A stretch of 64,000 bases of DNA from assembly GCF_001436555.1 (NCBI RefSeq), contig NZ_AYZR01000007.1, forward strand, positions 23,152 through 87,151, written 5' to 3'. This document shows positions 1 through 9,059 of the stretch, one piece after another. The stretch is from Lentilactobacillus senioris DSM 24302 = JCM 17472. GTDB taxonomy: Bacteria > Bacillota > Bacilli > Lactobacillales > Lactobacillaceae. The first letter of the stretch is position 1; each line of letters opens with the position of its first letter. The notes under the pieces were generated by a model that saw only the letters and a program-made list of their open reading frames with translations, searched no databases and was not told the DNA's origin. The position numbers and the translations under genes are program-made.

Positions 1-1541
1 GTACGGACTAAAAAGCTATCTCCCTGCCCCACATCAAACATTGTCACTTCTCCATTAATCGGATAGTGAATACGAATAAAACTAGTGCTGTAAAAAACAA
101 GCAACAATAGAATTTCCAATTTAGTTCGTTTCTTAATGATAATCGCAACAGTTAAAGAAAACAACATCAAAGAAGTGATTAAACCAGGTTTTCCAAACGT
201 AATCATTCCTGGCAAACTACTAATAAAATTTAAGCCAGTATTAAACTCACGAATAATAAAATTAATTAATGTCACCCCTGGCAAATTAGCCCAGTTCAGC
301 ACAACTCCTAGCAAGACTAGCGGAATAATTAATATACTAAAAATTGGTAAAATTAAAATATTAACTAACAGCGACAAACAGTGCCACTCGAAAATATGTT
401 CTAAAATAATTGGCAAACTAAGCATGCTCAACCAAAATGATTTAGAAATGGTTCCCCGATTATGCAAAATAATAAGCCCAAAAGATAACGCATAGCTAAA
501 TTGACAGGCAAGCAAAAAACATGCCGCTGGAAAGATAATAAGGTTAATTATCAAAGTAACACTCCATACGTCTAGCATACTTATCTGCCAGTTAAATAAA
601 CGACCTAAAATCTTAATTTCCGCACTCAATACTGCTCTTAACAGCCCCACACTTGCTCCAGCGAATATGAAATAAATAATTAACATTACGGCTTCTAACA
701 CTGATCGCAACTTATCCGGTAACCATTTTAATCCCCACTCAACTAACATCAATAAATAGGTTACGTGCATTCCAGAAATACTAAACAGATGTAATAATCC
801 CAGTTGGGTTACCCCCGGAGTCATTTCATAAAAATCAGTTTCTCGATAGCCACTTATTAAACCCAATGCATAAACCTTCAAATGAGCTGGTAGCTTTTGA
901 CAGTAATGATTAAATTGGGTTCTAATAACATGAATTTTATCAACTATACTTAAAGCTTCCTTTATTTGGAAATAATTAACGTGCTGCACTATTAAGCGGT
1001 TAGAAATGCTTTGTACCCGATAAAAAAATTGCGAATCAAACTGATTAAAATTGGTCGGTTTCTTAACGGGCTCAATAACTCCAGTAACTTGTAATTGAAC
1101 CGGATGAGATTGAGATAACAGCCATTGTTGCTCTTTCAGACTTTCAATGGGGATTACCACCATCACCGTCTGATTTTGTGATTGAAAGCTAATATGAGCC
1201 CTTCCAGTTAATAAATCTCCCCTAATCTGATAATGATCTGGGTAAATATCTAATTTACCATTATATTCTCCTATCATTTGGTTCTGCTCAATTAAACGTT
1301 GATTAAAACAAAACGCAGCTCCAAGATACCCAATCGCTACCAATGCAATGAGTCCCCACATTTTGCTATCTCGCAAGCAAATTATTCTAATAAGGGTTAA
1401 TGAGACTAGTACCAAACCTAGTTTCCAGTTGCCAAATAATAACATGCTAATGGCTAATAAAAATAATCCCGGAAAAAACATGGTATTAGCAACGTATTTG
1501 CTTTTTATTTTGGGAGCTTTTCTGACTAGTTGTTTAGACAC
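1..1541 (-). CDS. comEC: ComEC DNA-uptake channel protein (partial, 3' end outside window)
   Basis: Inner-membrane channel that carries transforming single-stranded DNA into the cytoplasm. Reading the minus strand from a GTG at 1541 gives about 513 residues without a stop up to the window edge. An N-terminal hydrophobic pair is followed by a soluble OB-like part, then the competence core with the motif LFSISGMHV, then many membrane segments. The last visible residues (GEVTMFDVGQGDSF) begin the metallo-beta-lactamase-like domain, which is cut off. The GTG start overlaps the comEA stop by 8 bases and has an AAAGGA site about 9 bases upstream. It is cotranscribed with comEA and would share the competence-type promoter found there. 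No frameshift was seen, so the uptake channel looks intact as far as it can be read. Confidence 0.93.
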   Translation of the reverse strand, partial: MSKQLVRKAPKIKSKYVANTMFFPGLFLLAISMLLFGNWKLGLVLVSLTLIRIICLRDSKMWGLIALVAIGYLGAAFCFNQRLIEQNQMIGEYNGKLDIYPDHYQIRGDLLTGRAHISFQSQNQTVMVVIPIESLKEQQWLLSQSHPVQLQVTGVIEPVKKPTNFNQFDSQFFYRVQSISNRLIVQHVNYFQIKEALSIVDKIHVIRTQFNHYCQKLPAHLKVYALGLISGYRETDFYEMTPGVTQLGLLHLFSISGMHVTYLLMLVEWGLKWLPDKLRSVLEAVMLIIYFIFAGASVGLLRAVLSAEIKILGRLFNWQISMLDVWSVTLIINLIIFPAACFLLACQFSYALSFGLIILHNRGTISKSFWLSMLSLPIILEHIFEWHCLSLLVNILILPIFSILIIPLVLLGVVLNWANLPGVTLINFIIREFNTGLNFISSLPGMITFGKPGLITSLMLFSLTVAIIIKKRTKLEILLLLVFYSTSFIRIHYPINGEVTMFDVGQGDSFLVR

Positions 1542-2259
1542 AAATACTATCCTTTAAATTTTCAAACGTTTTATCACCAAATCCGGATACATTCTTTAAG
1601 TCTTCAATCTGCTTAAATTGTCCGGTAGATTCCCGGTAGGCAATAATTTGTTCAGCCTTCTTTTCTCCGATACCAGTTAGCTCCTGCAATTTATTCTTAT
1701 CAGCTGTATTCAGATTAATTTTTCCACTACTAGAATTAGTAACTGAGAAACTAGAAGAGTCGCTGGAAGTCTCGCTACTAACATTCGTGCTTTCACTAGC
1801 ATTCTGCGGTTCTTGAGGTGTAATTCCTTGTTTCAAAGCATTACCTTGTATTTCTCCCTTTAATGGAACATAGATGACCTGTTGATCAGCTAATTTGCCA
1901 GCTAAATTAATTTGCTTTTTGTCTGCTGACTTAGTAAACCCTCCTGCTAAGTTAACCGCATCCTGAGTTCGCATGTTCTTAGTTACCTGATAAACTCCTG
2001 GGCGCTTAACCGCTCCTTTAACATCTACATATAACTGTTCCGTTTCTTTGGCCGCCGGAGTGCTAGAACTGCTTTTAACTGACGGTTTGGTTTTCATTAA
2101 ATCACTTTTAGTAACCGAAGATGAGGGCAACGATCCACTAACATTTCGAGGATGATTATTAGTAATAATTAACCCGCCAATCAACAGTCCAATTATTACT
2201 AACATAATAAACAAAATATGGTACAGATACTCCTCCACCACTTCCTTAATTCGTTCCAT
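1534..2259 (-). CDS. comEA: ComEA DNA-binding competence protein
   Basis: Membrane-anchored DNA receptor for transformation that hands double-stranded DNA to the ComEC channel. The 241 residues contain one N-terminal membrane segment (about 12-33), a Ser/Thr-rich linker, an SLBB-type domain (about 76-132), a second Ser-rich linker, and a C-terminal helix-hairpin-helix pair (about 180-240) with GIGEKKA and GFGDKTF hairpins. This is the full Gram-positive ComEA architecture. The ATG has a strong AAAGGAG site. The stop overlaps the comEC start. A conserved 16-base motif lies 25 bases upstream of the start codon and recurs before coiA. Confidence 0.95.
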   Translation of the reverse strand: MERIKEVVEEYLYHILFIMLVIIGLLIGGLIITNNHPRNVSGSLPSSSVTKSDLMKTKPSVKSSSSTPAAKETEQLYVDVKGAVKRPGVYQVTKNMRTQDAVNLAGGFTKSADKKQINLAGKLADQQVIYVPLKGEIQGNALKQGITPQEPQNASESTNVSSETSSDSSSFSVTNSSSGKINLNTADKNKLQELTGIGEKKAEQIIAYRESTGQFKQIEDLKNVSGFGDKTFENLKDSICV

Positions 2260-2284
2260 AATTAATTCGCTCCTTTCTTAAATT

Positions 2285-2300
2285 TAAGTACGAAAAAAAG
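2285..2300 (-). promoter_or_regulatory. Putative competence promoter motif upstream of comEA
   Basis: The minus strand reads CTTTTTTTCGTACTTA, ending 25 bases before the comEA ATG. The same 16 bases occur before coiA at 59581-59596. A T-tract followed by a short conserved octamer resembles the layout of ComX/SigH-type competence promoters in streptococci, but the octamer is not the streptococcal TACGAATA. The role is inferred from sharing between two competence genes. Confidence 0.6.
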
Positions 2301-2323
2301 GATTAATTAAATTAATCCTTTTG
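2292..2323 (-). terminator. Rho-independent terminator after sepM
   Basis: A perfect AT-rich hairpin (AAAAGGATTAA with its complement) is followed on the minus strand by seven T residues. It overlaps the sepM stop codon, and its T-run is also the T-tract of the putative comEA promoter. Confidence 0.75.
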
Positions 2324-3355
2324 GTTTCTTAAGTATGAAACTGCCTGTTCAAAAGTACTGATAGGTACGACTTTCATATTAGGAGCGTATTTTTTAGCAG
2401 TTTTTTTAGCTAATTGATAATTGGTTAGATGATCAGGTTCAAATTTCAAAACTGATTTAGTTGGCTTAATATACGGTGCTAGGAAAATTTTAGCCCCACT
2501 ACGCTTGGCAGCAATAATCTTTTTATCTATTCCCCCAATTTCACCAACATTTCCTTCAGCATCTATGGTTCCTGTTCCTGCAATTTTTTGTCCATGACGA
2601 AGATCTTGGTTAGTCAGTTGACCATAAATTTGTAACGCAAACATTGTTCCACCTGATGGGCCGCCCACATCCCCAGGATTTACCTTAACGGGGATTTTAG
2701 TCTGGATTGTCATATTATCAGTCAAAATAATACCAATGCCTGCTCGCTGCTTGCTAATCTTAACTAATGGCTCTCTAGCCGTTTTATTAATTCCATTTCG
2801 TTCATAAGAAATCGTAACTTCTGTTCCAGCTTTTTTGCCTTTAATATAATTTACAAATCCGCTAGAGTTTTTAAAATGGTGGCCATCGATAGCGGTAACT
2901 ACATCACCAACTGCCAATTTTGACTTAAATTTAGAGTTTTTTTGAACGTCTAACACGTAGATACCATTGTACTTTCGTTCAACATCTTGGTGCGCAGATT
3001 TGTACGCAGTAAAAATGGCCTCATTAATGGAACTTTGCATATAAAATTTCTGCACTTGTTCGTACTGCACCATATTTTGTCCACTAGTGACATCATTTGC
3101 ATCTTCGATAGTGTAATACGGAACCATTTTAGCCCACAAATAGGTTAGCGGTCTGGCTTGAGATATTCCAACAGAAGTAAGCATAAAGGAACCTTTTCGT
3201 TTATCAGGATGATTTTTAATCTTCACGAAGTTATTAATGTCAGAAGCCTGACCAGGTCCTTCAATATATTTAGGAAGTGGCCAAAATAAAAACGCTGCTA
3301 ATAACAAGATGCCGATCAGCCACCAGAAAACAGATTTAGGCCATTTACGTTTCAT
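2312..3355 (-). CDS. sepM: SepM/YlbL-family PDZ-Lon membrane serine protease
   Basis: Membrane-anchored serine protease of the SepM/YlbL family, which processes extracytoplasmic peptides in streptococci. The 347 residues show one N-terminal membrane segment (about 9-26), a PDZ domain (about 130-195) and a C-terminal Lon-type protease domain. The catalytic dyad is visible as Ser234 in GGPSGGT and Lys279 in IGGIDKKI. The gene starts immediately after the coaD stop and ends in its own terminator, closing the ftsW-ylbG-rsmD-coaD-sepM operon. The natural substrate here is unknown. Confidence 0.9.
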   Translation of the reverse strand: MKRKWPKSVFWWLIGILLLAAFLFWPLPKYIEGPGQASDINNFVKIKNHPDKRKGSFMLTSVGISQARPLTYLWAKMVPYYTIEDANDVTSGQNMVQYEQVQKFYMQSSINEAIFTAYKSAHQDVERKYNGIYVLDVQKNSKFKSKLAVGDVVTAIDGHHFKNSSGFVNYIKGKKAGTEVTISYERNGINKTAREPLVKISKQRAGIGIILTDNMTIQTKIPVKVNPGDVGGPSGGTMFALQIYGQLTNQDLRHGQKIAGTGTIDAEGNVGEIGGIDKKIIAAKRSGAKIFLAPYIKPTKSVLKFEPDHLTNYQLAKKTAKKYAPNMKVVPISTFEQAVSYLRNQKD

Positions 3356-3844
3356 TTATTCTTGTTCCTCAAACTTTCGTTTAAAATCTTGAACAACGTT
3401 TTGGGGAACGAACTGGGTTACATCACCACCAAAACTAGCAATTTCTTTAATCATGCTAGAAGAAATTGCTCTGGTTTGAGAACTGGCCGGAATAAAAAGC
3501 GTTTGAATGCTCTCATCCAAGGTACTGTTTAATTCAGCAATTGCCATTTCACTCTCCAAATCAACGTTACCCCTGACCCCTCTAATTAGGTATTGAGCTT
3601 GCAACTCTTGAGCAGCTTGAACAGTCAAACGATCAGAAACAACTACCGAAACATTTTCGAATCGAGCTACAGCAGTAGCAATTTGTCTTTGACGTTCAGC
3701 GACCGTAAAAAGCCCCTTCTTTTGAGTATTTTGCGCAATAACTACATATAAATGATCAAATAATTTATGAGATTTCTCTATAACTTCTATGTGACCCAAA
3801 GTTATTGGATCAAAGCTACCTGCATAAACTGCATTTTTCATCAT
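3356..3844 (-). CDS. coaD: Phosphopantetheine adenylyltransferase
   Basis: Catalyses the fourth step of coenzyme A synthesis, transferring AMP from ATP to 4'-phosphopantetheine to give dephospho-CoA. The 162 residues match the normal family length. The nucleotidyltransferase signature is clear: GSFDPITLGH at residues 9-18 (TxGH at 15-18), with the C-terminal SSSMI segment matching the ISSTxVR region. The start overlaps the rsmD stop by four bases, indicating translational coupling. The adjacent rsmD-coaD pair is widespread in Firmicutes. Confidence 0.96.
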   Translation of the reverse strand: MMKNAVYAGSFDPITLGHIEVIEKSHKLFDHLYVVIAQNTQKKGLFTVAERQRQIATAVARFENVSVVVSDRLTVQAAQELQAQYLIRGVRGNVDLESEMAIAELNSTLDESIQTLFIPASSQTRAISSSMIKEIASFGGDVTQFVPQNVVQDFKRKFEEQE

Positions 3845-4398
3845 TTCACCTCAAATCGATAAAAGTTCAACCTAGTTAGCCCATATTCTTTTTGCTTAGT
3901 TCTCTTAAAATTAGCAAACTGCTCAGGTAATTCAGTTTCATTATCGGTTTCACAAATTACCGTTGCACCGTCCTCTAACAAGTTTAACTGCTGCAGTTGT
4001 TCCATCACTACCACCATTTTTTGTAATTTATATGGTGGATCCAAAAATACTATATCAAAGCGTTGACCTTCCGTTGCTAAATCAATCAACACTTTTTCAG
4101 CAGCACCCTTAATTACTCGAACCTGATCCTCTGCGTGTATCTTGGCTAAATTATCCTTAATGGTCTTAACGGCTTGATACTGACGATCAACTAAGACGGC
4201 GGAGTCCATACCTCGAGAGATAGCTTCCAACCCAACAGCTCCAGAGCCTGCATAAAGATCTAAAAAGCTGCCGCCGTCAAAATAAGCTCCTAGCATACTA
4301 AACAATGATTCTTTAACTTTATCAGTGGTGGGTCGGGTTTTATCTCCCTTTACTCCTTCTAAGCGAATACCACCAAATTTTCCGGATACAATTCTCAT
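3841..4398 (-). CDS. rsmD: 16S rRNA (guanine966-N2)-methyltransferase RsmD
   Basis: SAM-dependent methyltransferase that modifies G966 of 16S rRNA during small-subunit assembly. The 185-residue protein has the SAM-binding motif DLYAGSGA at 47-54 and the N6/N2-methylase signature DPPY at 120-123. It overlaps both neighbours: the ylbG stop lies inside its start region, and its stop overlaps the coaD start. This tight packing suggests one translationally coupled message. Confidence 0.95.
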   Translation of the reverse strand: MRIVSGKFGGIRLEGVKGDKTRPTTDKVKESLFSMLGAYFDGGSFLDLYAGSGAVGLEAISRGMDSAVLVDRQYQAVKTIKDNLAKIHAEDQVRVIKGAAEKVLIDLATEGQRFDIVFLDPPYKLQKMVVVMEQLQQLNLLEDGATVICETDNETELPEQFANFKRTKQKEYGLTRLNFYRFEVK

Positions 4399-4682
4399 GG
4401 TTCTTCCTCATCATCTCTTTTATCAAATTCAATCAAATCAGTTGCTGATCGTGAAATTAATTGTTCTCGCAGTTCAGACATATGAGAATCAATTACCTGT
4501 TTAACAAACCCCAACTCACTAATTTCTTCAACAATTTGTTGCTTGTTTTCTTTATCAACGTACATTACCACGTAACGCATTTTACGGGAAAAATAATAAA
4601 TGGTACCGTACTTACGCAGTTCTTTTAAATGTCTGGGCGTATGAACGTATACCACTAATCCACACCTTGTTGTATTATCCAT
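4395..4682 (-). CDS. ylbG: YlbG-family protein (UPF0298)
   Basis: Small cytosolic protein of 95 residues with the UPF0298/YlbG pattern (GLVVYVHTPRHLKELRKYG near the N-terminus, then MRYVVMYV). Biochemical function is unknown in the family. Its constant position beside rsmD and coaD is typical of Bacillales and Lactobacillales. The C-terminal tail is unusually acidic. It overlaps the start of rsmD by four bases. Confidence 0.85.
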   Translation of the reverse strand: MDNTTRCGLVVYVHTPRHLKELRKYGTIYYFSRKMRYVVMYVDKENKQQIVEEISELGFVKQVIDSHMSELREQLISRSATDLIEFDKRDDEEEP

Positions 4683-4690
4683 TACATTAA

Positions 4691-5860
4691 TTACTCCTTA
4701 ATCACTCGTTGACGTTCTTGACGCTGTTTATCACTAATGTTTAAGATAACTCCAATACATAAGGATAGTGTCAAAATACTTGATCCTCCGTAACTAATAA
4801 ACGGAAAGGTTACCCCAGTGATAGGAAGCGCACCGATTACACCACCAATGTTAAATAAGGATTGGACCGTTAAATAGGTAGCTCCTCCATAACATACTAA
4901 ACTTTGGAAAGTGTCGTTGCTGCGAATCCCTAGTAAAACACACCGGCAAACAATTACCATCAGCAAAAATAAGATCATAATCACCGTTAATACTCCGAGC
5001 TCTTCGCTTAAAATAGCCATGATGAAATCAGTATTAGGTTCAGGTAAATACCCAGTTTTTTGAATACTGTTGCCTAGCCCTACCCCAAACAAACCACCAT
5101 TACTAATTGCATAGTAGGAATTAACTAGTTGCTGACCAGTGCCGGTTGCATGACCAAAAGGATCCAAAAAAGCCACAAAACGTTGAATCCGATAAGAGGA
5201 TTTGGCAAAGTCCATTTTGGAAAGAGGTTCAATTACAAACATTAACGACAAGATGATAGCTAAAATAAAACCACCCAAAATAGTAACCGAACGACGCCAA
5301 GGAATACCACTGGCTAACAACATAATAGCTACAATCATAAAGTTAATAGCAAATCCACCAGAATCCGGTTGAGCCAAGACCAATAGCAACAAGAGCCCGG
5401 TTCTAATTAACGTCGGGCGCATAGTAAGCCACCAGGAATCATCAGGATCCATCAGTTCATCTTGTTTGAGGTCAACAAAATTAGCGATTCTGATAATCAA
5501 AAAGAACTTTAAAAATTCTGCTGGTTGTAAATTAACGGGCCCCAAATTAATCCAGCCAGAAGCTCCGTTAATTGATTGTCCAAACATCAACAGGTAGACT
5601 AACCCTATGTAAAAAGCAATTTCAATCCATTGCAAAAGTTTTTGATTTCTTAATTTATTTAAATTAAAAAACATCATAAAGGTGACAATAATTAAACTTA
5701 AGACTACAAAAACTGACTGCTTAATCAAATAACTTGTAGGGCTACCACCATTTTGGGTTCCGATATTAGCACTTGCCGAATAAACCATAATGATTCCAAT
5801 AATCGACATAATTAAATATGGAATTACGATAAAATAGTCCAATTTCTTTAAACGTTTCAT
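4691..5860 (-). CDS. ftsW: FtsW/RodA-family SEDS peptidoglycan polymerase, probably FtsW
   Basis: Polytopic SEDS-family glycosyltransferase that polymerises lipid II, acting with a class B penicillin-binding protein. About ten membrane segments are visible. The conserved QPAEFLK stretch and the C-terminal LPITGVTFPFISYGGSS region are intact. An in-frame TTG at 5875 is the first base of the GGAG ribosome site, so I place the start at ATG 5860 (389 residues). It is first in a five-gene operon behind its own extended -10 promoter. Location outside the dcw cluster is normal for lactobacilli. FtsW is preferred over RodA because of operon context. Confidence 0.88.
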   Translation of the reverse strand: MKRLKKLDYFIVIPYLIMSIIGIIMVYSASANIGTQNGGSPTSYLIKQSVFVVLSLIIVTFMMFFNLNKLRNQKLLQWIEIAFYIGLVYLLMFGQSINGASGWINLGPVNLQPAEFLKFFLIIRIANFVDLKQDELMDPDDSWWLTMRPTLIRTGLLLLLVLAQPDSGGFAINFMIVAIMLLASGIPWRRSVTILGGFILAIILSLMFVIEPLSKMDFAKSSYRIQRFVAFLDPFGHATGTGQQLVNSYYAISNGGLFGVGLGNSIQKTGYLPEPNTDFIMAILSEELGVLTVIMILFLLMVIVCRCVLLGIRSNDTFQSLVCYGGATYLTVQSLFNIGGVIGALPITGVTFPFISYGGSSILTLSLCIGVILNISDKQRQERQRVIKE

Positions 5861-5902
5861 TTTCTTACTCTCCAAGTTAAGACTTCAAACAAAAACAACT
5901 CT

Positions 5903-5908
5903 ATTATA
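5903..5908 (-). promoter_or_regulatory. Extended -10 promoter of ftsW operon
   Basis: The minus strand carries TGATATAAT, a perfect -10 with TGn extension, about 45 bases before the ftsW start and directly after the typA terminator. No good -35 hexamer is found at 17 bases. Confidence 0.6.
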
Positions 5909-5934
5909 TCATAGCGATTTTGCAATTTTTGCCA

Positions 5935-5973
5935 ATAAAAAAGCGAAGAACTTATACAGTTCTTCGCTTTTAA
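5935..5973 (-). terminator. Terminator after typA
   Basis: A 12-bp perfect stem (AAGCGAAGAACT with its complement) encloses a 5-base loop, followed on the minus strand by a run of T. It lies just beyond the typA stop codon. Confidence 0.85.
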
Positions 5974-5981
5974 AAAATATA

Positions 5982-7817
5982 TTAGTTACGCTTACGCTTT
6001 TTAGCTTCTTTTTCACGAGCGCTAGTGTTTAAAGTCTTCTTTCGGAGACGAACAAAGTGAGGAGTAACTTCACATAATTCATCATCGTTAAGGAATTCAA
6101 GAGATTCTTCTAGAGTTAAGTGATCTGGAGTTTTGATCTTAGCCATATCATCTGAACCAGCAGCCCGGACGTTAGTTAAGTTCTTACCCTTAGTGATGTT
6201 AACAGTGATATCATTTTCACGACTGTTTTCACCAACGATCATTCCTTCATATACTTCAGTACCAGGATCGATCATCAAAGTACCACGACTTTCAATACCC
6301 ATCATTGCGTAAGTAGTAGCCTTACCTGCATTCATAGATACCAAAGTACCCTTTTGACGACCGGGGTTCCAGTTTTTAATTACTGGCATGTACTTTTCAA
6401 AGGTGTGGTTCATAATACCATAGCCACGAGTAATTGAAAGGAATTCAGTAGAATAACCAATCAAGCCACGAGAAGGTGCAAGGAATGTCAACCGAGTTTG
6501 GCCATTACCAACACTTTCCATGTTTTGCATTTCTGCTTTACGTTGTGACAAAGTATCAATGATTGAACCAGTATATTCATCTGGTGTATCAATTTGAACT
6601 GATTCGAATGGTTCACTGTTAACACCATCAATATCACGATAGATAACTTCTGGACGTGAAGCTTGTAATTCGTAACCTTCACGACGTAAAGTTTCAATCA
6701 AGATTGACAAATGAAGTTCCCCACGACCAGAAACAGTCCATGCACCTGGATCATCGGTATCTTCAACTCGAAGAGAAACATCGGTATGCAATTCTCGCTT
6801 AAGACGATCTTCAAGTTGACGAGAAGTAACAAACTTACCATCTTGACCAGCAAATGGTGATGTATTAGTTGCAAAAGTCATTTGCAAAGTAGGTTCATCA
6901 ATACGAAGTACTGGAAGTGGTTCTGGATGTTGAGCATCAGTAACAGTTTCACCAACACTGATTTCTTCCATCCCAGAAACGGCAATCAAGTCACCGGCTT
7001 TAGCTTCTTCAATATCTTCACGTTTAAGTCCGAAGAATCCCATTAATTTAGTAACACGGAAGTTTTTCTTTGAACCATCAAGCTTAAGAACTGAAACAGT
7101 GTCCCCAACTTTAATAGTTCCACGGAATACTCGGCCAATACCAATTCGACCAACGAAGTCGTTATAATCTAACAAAGCAACTTGGAATTGCAATGGTTCA
7201 TCAGAGTTATCAATTGGTGCTGGAATAGTCTTAACAATAGTGTCAAAGACTGGCTTCATAGTATGTTCTTGAGTATCAAGATCAGGATCATAACTTGAAG
7301 TTCCGTTCATAGCAGATGCGTAAACAACTGGGAAGTCTAATTGACTTTCATCCGCACCTAATTCAATAAATAAATCAAGAACTTCGTCCACTACTTCTTC
7401 AGGACGAGCACCCGGACGGTCAACCTTGTTGATTACTACGATTGGAGTTAAATGTTGTTCCAAAGCTTTTTTAAGAACAAATCGAGTTTGTGGCATGGTA
7501 CCTTCAAAGGCATCAACAACCAACAAAACACCGTCAACCATTCGCATAATTCGTTCTACTTCTCCACCGAAATCGGCATGTCCTGGGGTATCCAGGATAT
7601 TGATTTGGCGATCACCATAACGAACAGCGGTATTTTTGGAAAGAATCGTGATCCCACGTTCCTTTTCAATAGCGTTAGTATCCATGGCACGGTCTTCAAT
7701 TTGAACGTGTTCATCTAAAGTATCTGATTGTTTTAATAATTCGTTAACTAATGTGGTCTTACCATGATCGACATGGGCAATAATGGCAATGTTACGAATG
7801 TCATCTCTAGTTTTCAA
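5982..7817 (-). CDS. typA: Ribosome-associated GTPase TypA/BipA
   Basis: Translational GTPase related to EF-G/LepA that assists 50S assembly and stress growth. The 611 residues contain the G1 motif [10 protein letters not shown] (14-23), G3 DTPGHADF (76-83), G4 NKVD (130-133), beta-barrel domain II, EF-G-like domains and the BipA-specific C-terminal domain ending in a Lys/Arg-rich tail. Translation starts at a TTG (AGGAGG site 11 bases upstream); no ATG near the N-terminus fits. It is monocistronic, with a strong terminator. Confidence 0.96.
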   Translation of the reverse strand: MKTRDDIRNIAIIAHVDHGKTTLVNELLKQSDTLDEHVQIEDRAMDTNAIEKERGITILSKNTAVRYGDRQINILDTPGHADFGGEVERIMRMVDGVLLVVDAFEGTMPQTRFVLKKALEQHLTPIVVINKVDRPGARPEEVVDEVLDLFIELGADESQLDFPVVYASAMNGTSSYDPDLDTQEHTMKPVFDTIVKTIPAPIDNSDEPLQFQVALLDYNDFVGRIGIGRVFRGTIKVGDTVSVLKLDGSKKNFRVTKLMGFFGLKREDIEEAKAGDLIAVSGMEEISVGETVTDAQHPEPLPVLRIDEPTLQMTFATNTSPFAGQDGKFVTSRQLEDRLKRELHTDVSLRVEDTDDPGAWTVSGRGELHLSILIETLRREGYELQASRPEVIYRDIDGVNSEPFESVQIDTPDEYTGSIIDTLSQRKAEMQNMESVGNGQTRLTFLAPSRGLIGYSTEFLSITRGYGIMNHTFEKYMPVIKNWNPGRQKGTLVSMNAGKATTYAMMGIESRGTLMIDPGTEVYEGMIVGENSRENDITVNITKGKNLTNVRAAGSDDMAKIKTPDHLTLEESLEFLNDDELCEVTPHFVRLRKKTLNTSAREKEAKKRKRN

Positions 7818-7863
7818 GTTACTTGCTTCCTCCTAATTGGACTAATTTAGATAGCTTAATCAA

Positions 7864-7891
7864 TAAAAAAACTGTGACAACCGTCACAGTA
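7864..7891 (-). terminator. Terminator after inositol-phosphatase-like gene
   Basis: The ACTGTGAC stem with its complement and a 4-base loop is followed by seven T residues on the minus strand, four bases beyond the stop codon. Confidence 0.85.
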
Positions 7892-7894
7892 TGA

Positions 7895-8677
7895 CTATTG
7901 ACTTACTATTGTAAGAATGTCGCTATGCGCTCTTTTCGTTGCTATCAGCACTACGCCTGATGATAGCATATTTAACGGCTGGCCGTCAACCATTGTAAAT
8001 GACAAACCACAGCATTCTGCCAAGATTTTTCCAGCACCAAAATCCCAGGGGCGTAAATAAGAAATATAACCAACTAATTCTCCCTTTATAACCGCCATAA
8101 TCTCTAAACCAGCACTACCGTATATTCTCATCCCTAATGCGCTGTCCCCAATTGTTTGCATATTATACTCATTATGAACTAATAGCGGTCCACTTAAACC
8201 AATTAACCCTTCAGATAGCCCTTGATTTTCAATATTAGAAATTTCGGCTTGATTAAGTTTAATGCCGGTTAAGGGGCCTCCATGAAGTAATTCGCCAGTT
8301 ACCACATTCATAATATAACCCAGAATTGGTTCTTGATCCTTATAAACTCCAATCATAATTGCAAAATTATTTCGTTGCTTAACAAAATTCATAGTGCCAT
8401 CAATTGGGTCTACTATCCATATGATCCCATCGGTATTTTCATCTACCTTGTCGCCAAAGCCTTCTTCTCCAAGAATATGACTTTCTGGATACTGTGTTTT
8501 AATTTTATTAGTTAAAAATTGTTCCACTTGCTTATCAACGTTGGTCACTAAATCTTTTCGTCCACTTTTGGTTTCAACCGTTAGTTGAGAATTAAGTTCA
8601 CTAAGAACAATCTCCCTAGCTTCTCGCAACCACTGACAAACTTGTCTATCAATTTTTACATACTTAAGATCTTGCAT
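7895..8677 (-). CDS. Inositol monophosphatase-family phosphatase (SuhB-like)
   Basis: Mg-dependent sugar/inositol phosphatase of the FIG superfamily. With the ATG at 8677 (GAGG site six bases upstream) the protein has 260 residues. Metal ligands are in place: EE at 71-72, DPIDGT at 90-95 and WDFGAG at 211-216. The substrate in lactobacilli is not established; inositol-1-phosphate, other sugar phosphates or pAp-type nucleotides are possible. The reading frame can be extended to a GTG at 8689 overlapping the upstream stop. It follows the UPF0223 gene, as in other Lactobacillales. Confidence 0.88.
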   Translation of the reverse strand: MQDLKYVKIDRQVCQWLREAREIVLSELNSQLTVETKSGRKDLVTNVDKQVEQFLTNKIKTQYPESHILGEEGFGDKVDENTDGIIWIVDPIDGTMNFVKQRNNFAIMIGVYKDQEPILGYIMNVVTGELLHGGPLTGIKLNQAEISNIENQGLSEGLIGLSGPLLVHNEYNMQTIGDSALGMRIYGSAGLEIMAVIKGELVGYISYLRPWDFGAGKILAECCGLSFTMVDGQPLNMLSSGVVLIATKRAHSDILTIVSQ

Positions 8678-8685
8678 GTTTGGCC

Positions 8686-8964
8686 TCACATTTTAATATA
8701 CTTAGCTTCAGAATTTTTAGTTGCTTTAAAAACTTGGTAAGCATCATAAGTGGATACCGCTTTGAATTCTTTTTCTAATTGTTTTTGTTCCATTTTACTA
8801 GGGACAATATTAGTGAACTCCTTGTAAGCATTTAAAAATTCGCTTCGGGAAACTCCTTGAGAATTCTCATATGCTTGTTCCACTAGTTGATAAAAATTTA
8901 TTACCGCTAATAATTCAGATTGATTCCAGTCTTCCATAAGAGGATAAGAATAATTATTTTGCAT
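8686..8964 (-). CDS. UPF0223 family protein (YktA-like)
   Basis: Small helical cytosolic protein of 92 residues. I start it at ATG 8964 (GGAAG site seven bases upstream) because the family begins with a short YxYPL-x-xDW pattern, seen here as NYSYPLMEDW. A longer frame exists but has no homology-like N-terminus. Function is unknown. It is joined to the downstream phosphatase by a few bases, so both are expected on one transcript. Confidence 0.82.
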   Translation of the reverse strand: MQNNYSYPLMEDWNQSELLAVINFYQLVEQAYENSQGVSRSEFLNAYKEFTNIVPSKMEQKQLEKEFKAVSTYDAYQVFKATKNSEAKYIKM

Positions 8965-9030
8965 TATAATCTTCCATTCATTTAATTTCTCTACCTTATT
9001 AAGTATAACTAATTTTCTTCCAACAAACAA

Positions 9031-9056
9031 AAAAAGGCGAATAATTCGCCTTTTTT
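9031..9056 (-). terminator. Terminator after pdhD
   Basis: An AAAGGCGAATTATTCGCCTT hairpin with a 7-T tail on the minus strand closes the pyruvate dehydrogenase operon. Confidence 0.85.
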
Positions 9057-9059
9057 AGA

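Noticed and set aside
71-78. TACGAATA, the streptococcal CIN-box octamer
   Set aside because: On the plus strand inside the minus-strand comEC gene, without a downstream plus-strand gene or T-tract; chance match.
136-495. 119-codon plus-strand frame at the left edge
   Set aside because: Antisense to the hydrophobic comEC core; no ribosome site or family resemblance.
4607-4614. CGTACTTA, the core of the putative competence motif
   Set aside because: Inside the ylbG coding region on the wrong strand, with no T-tract before it and no plus-strand gene after it.
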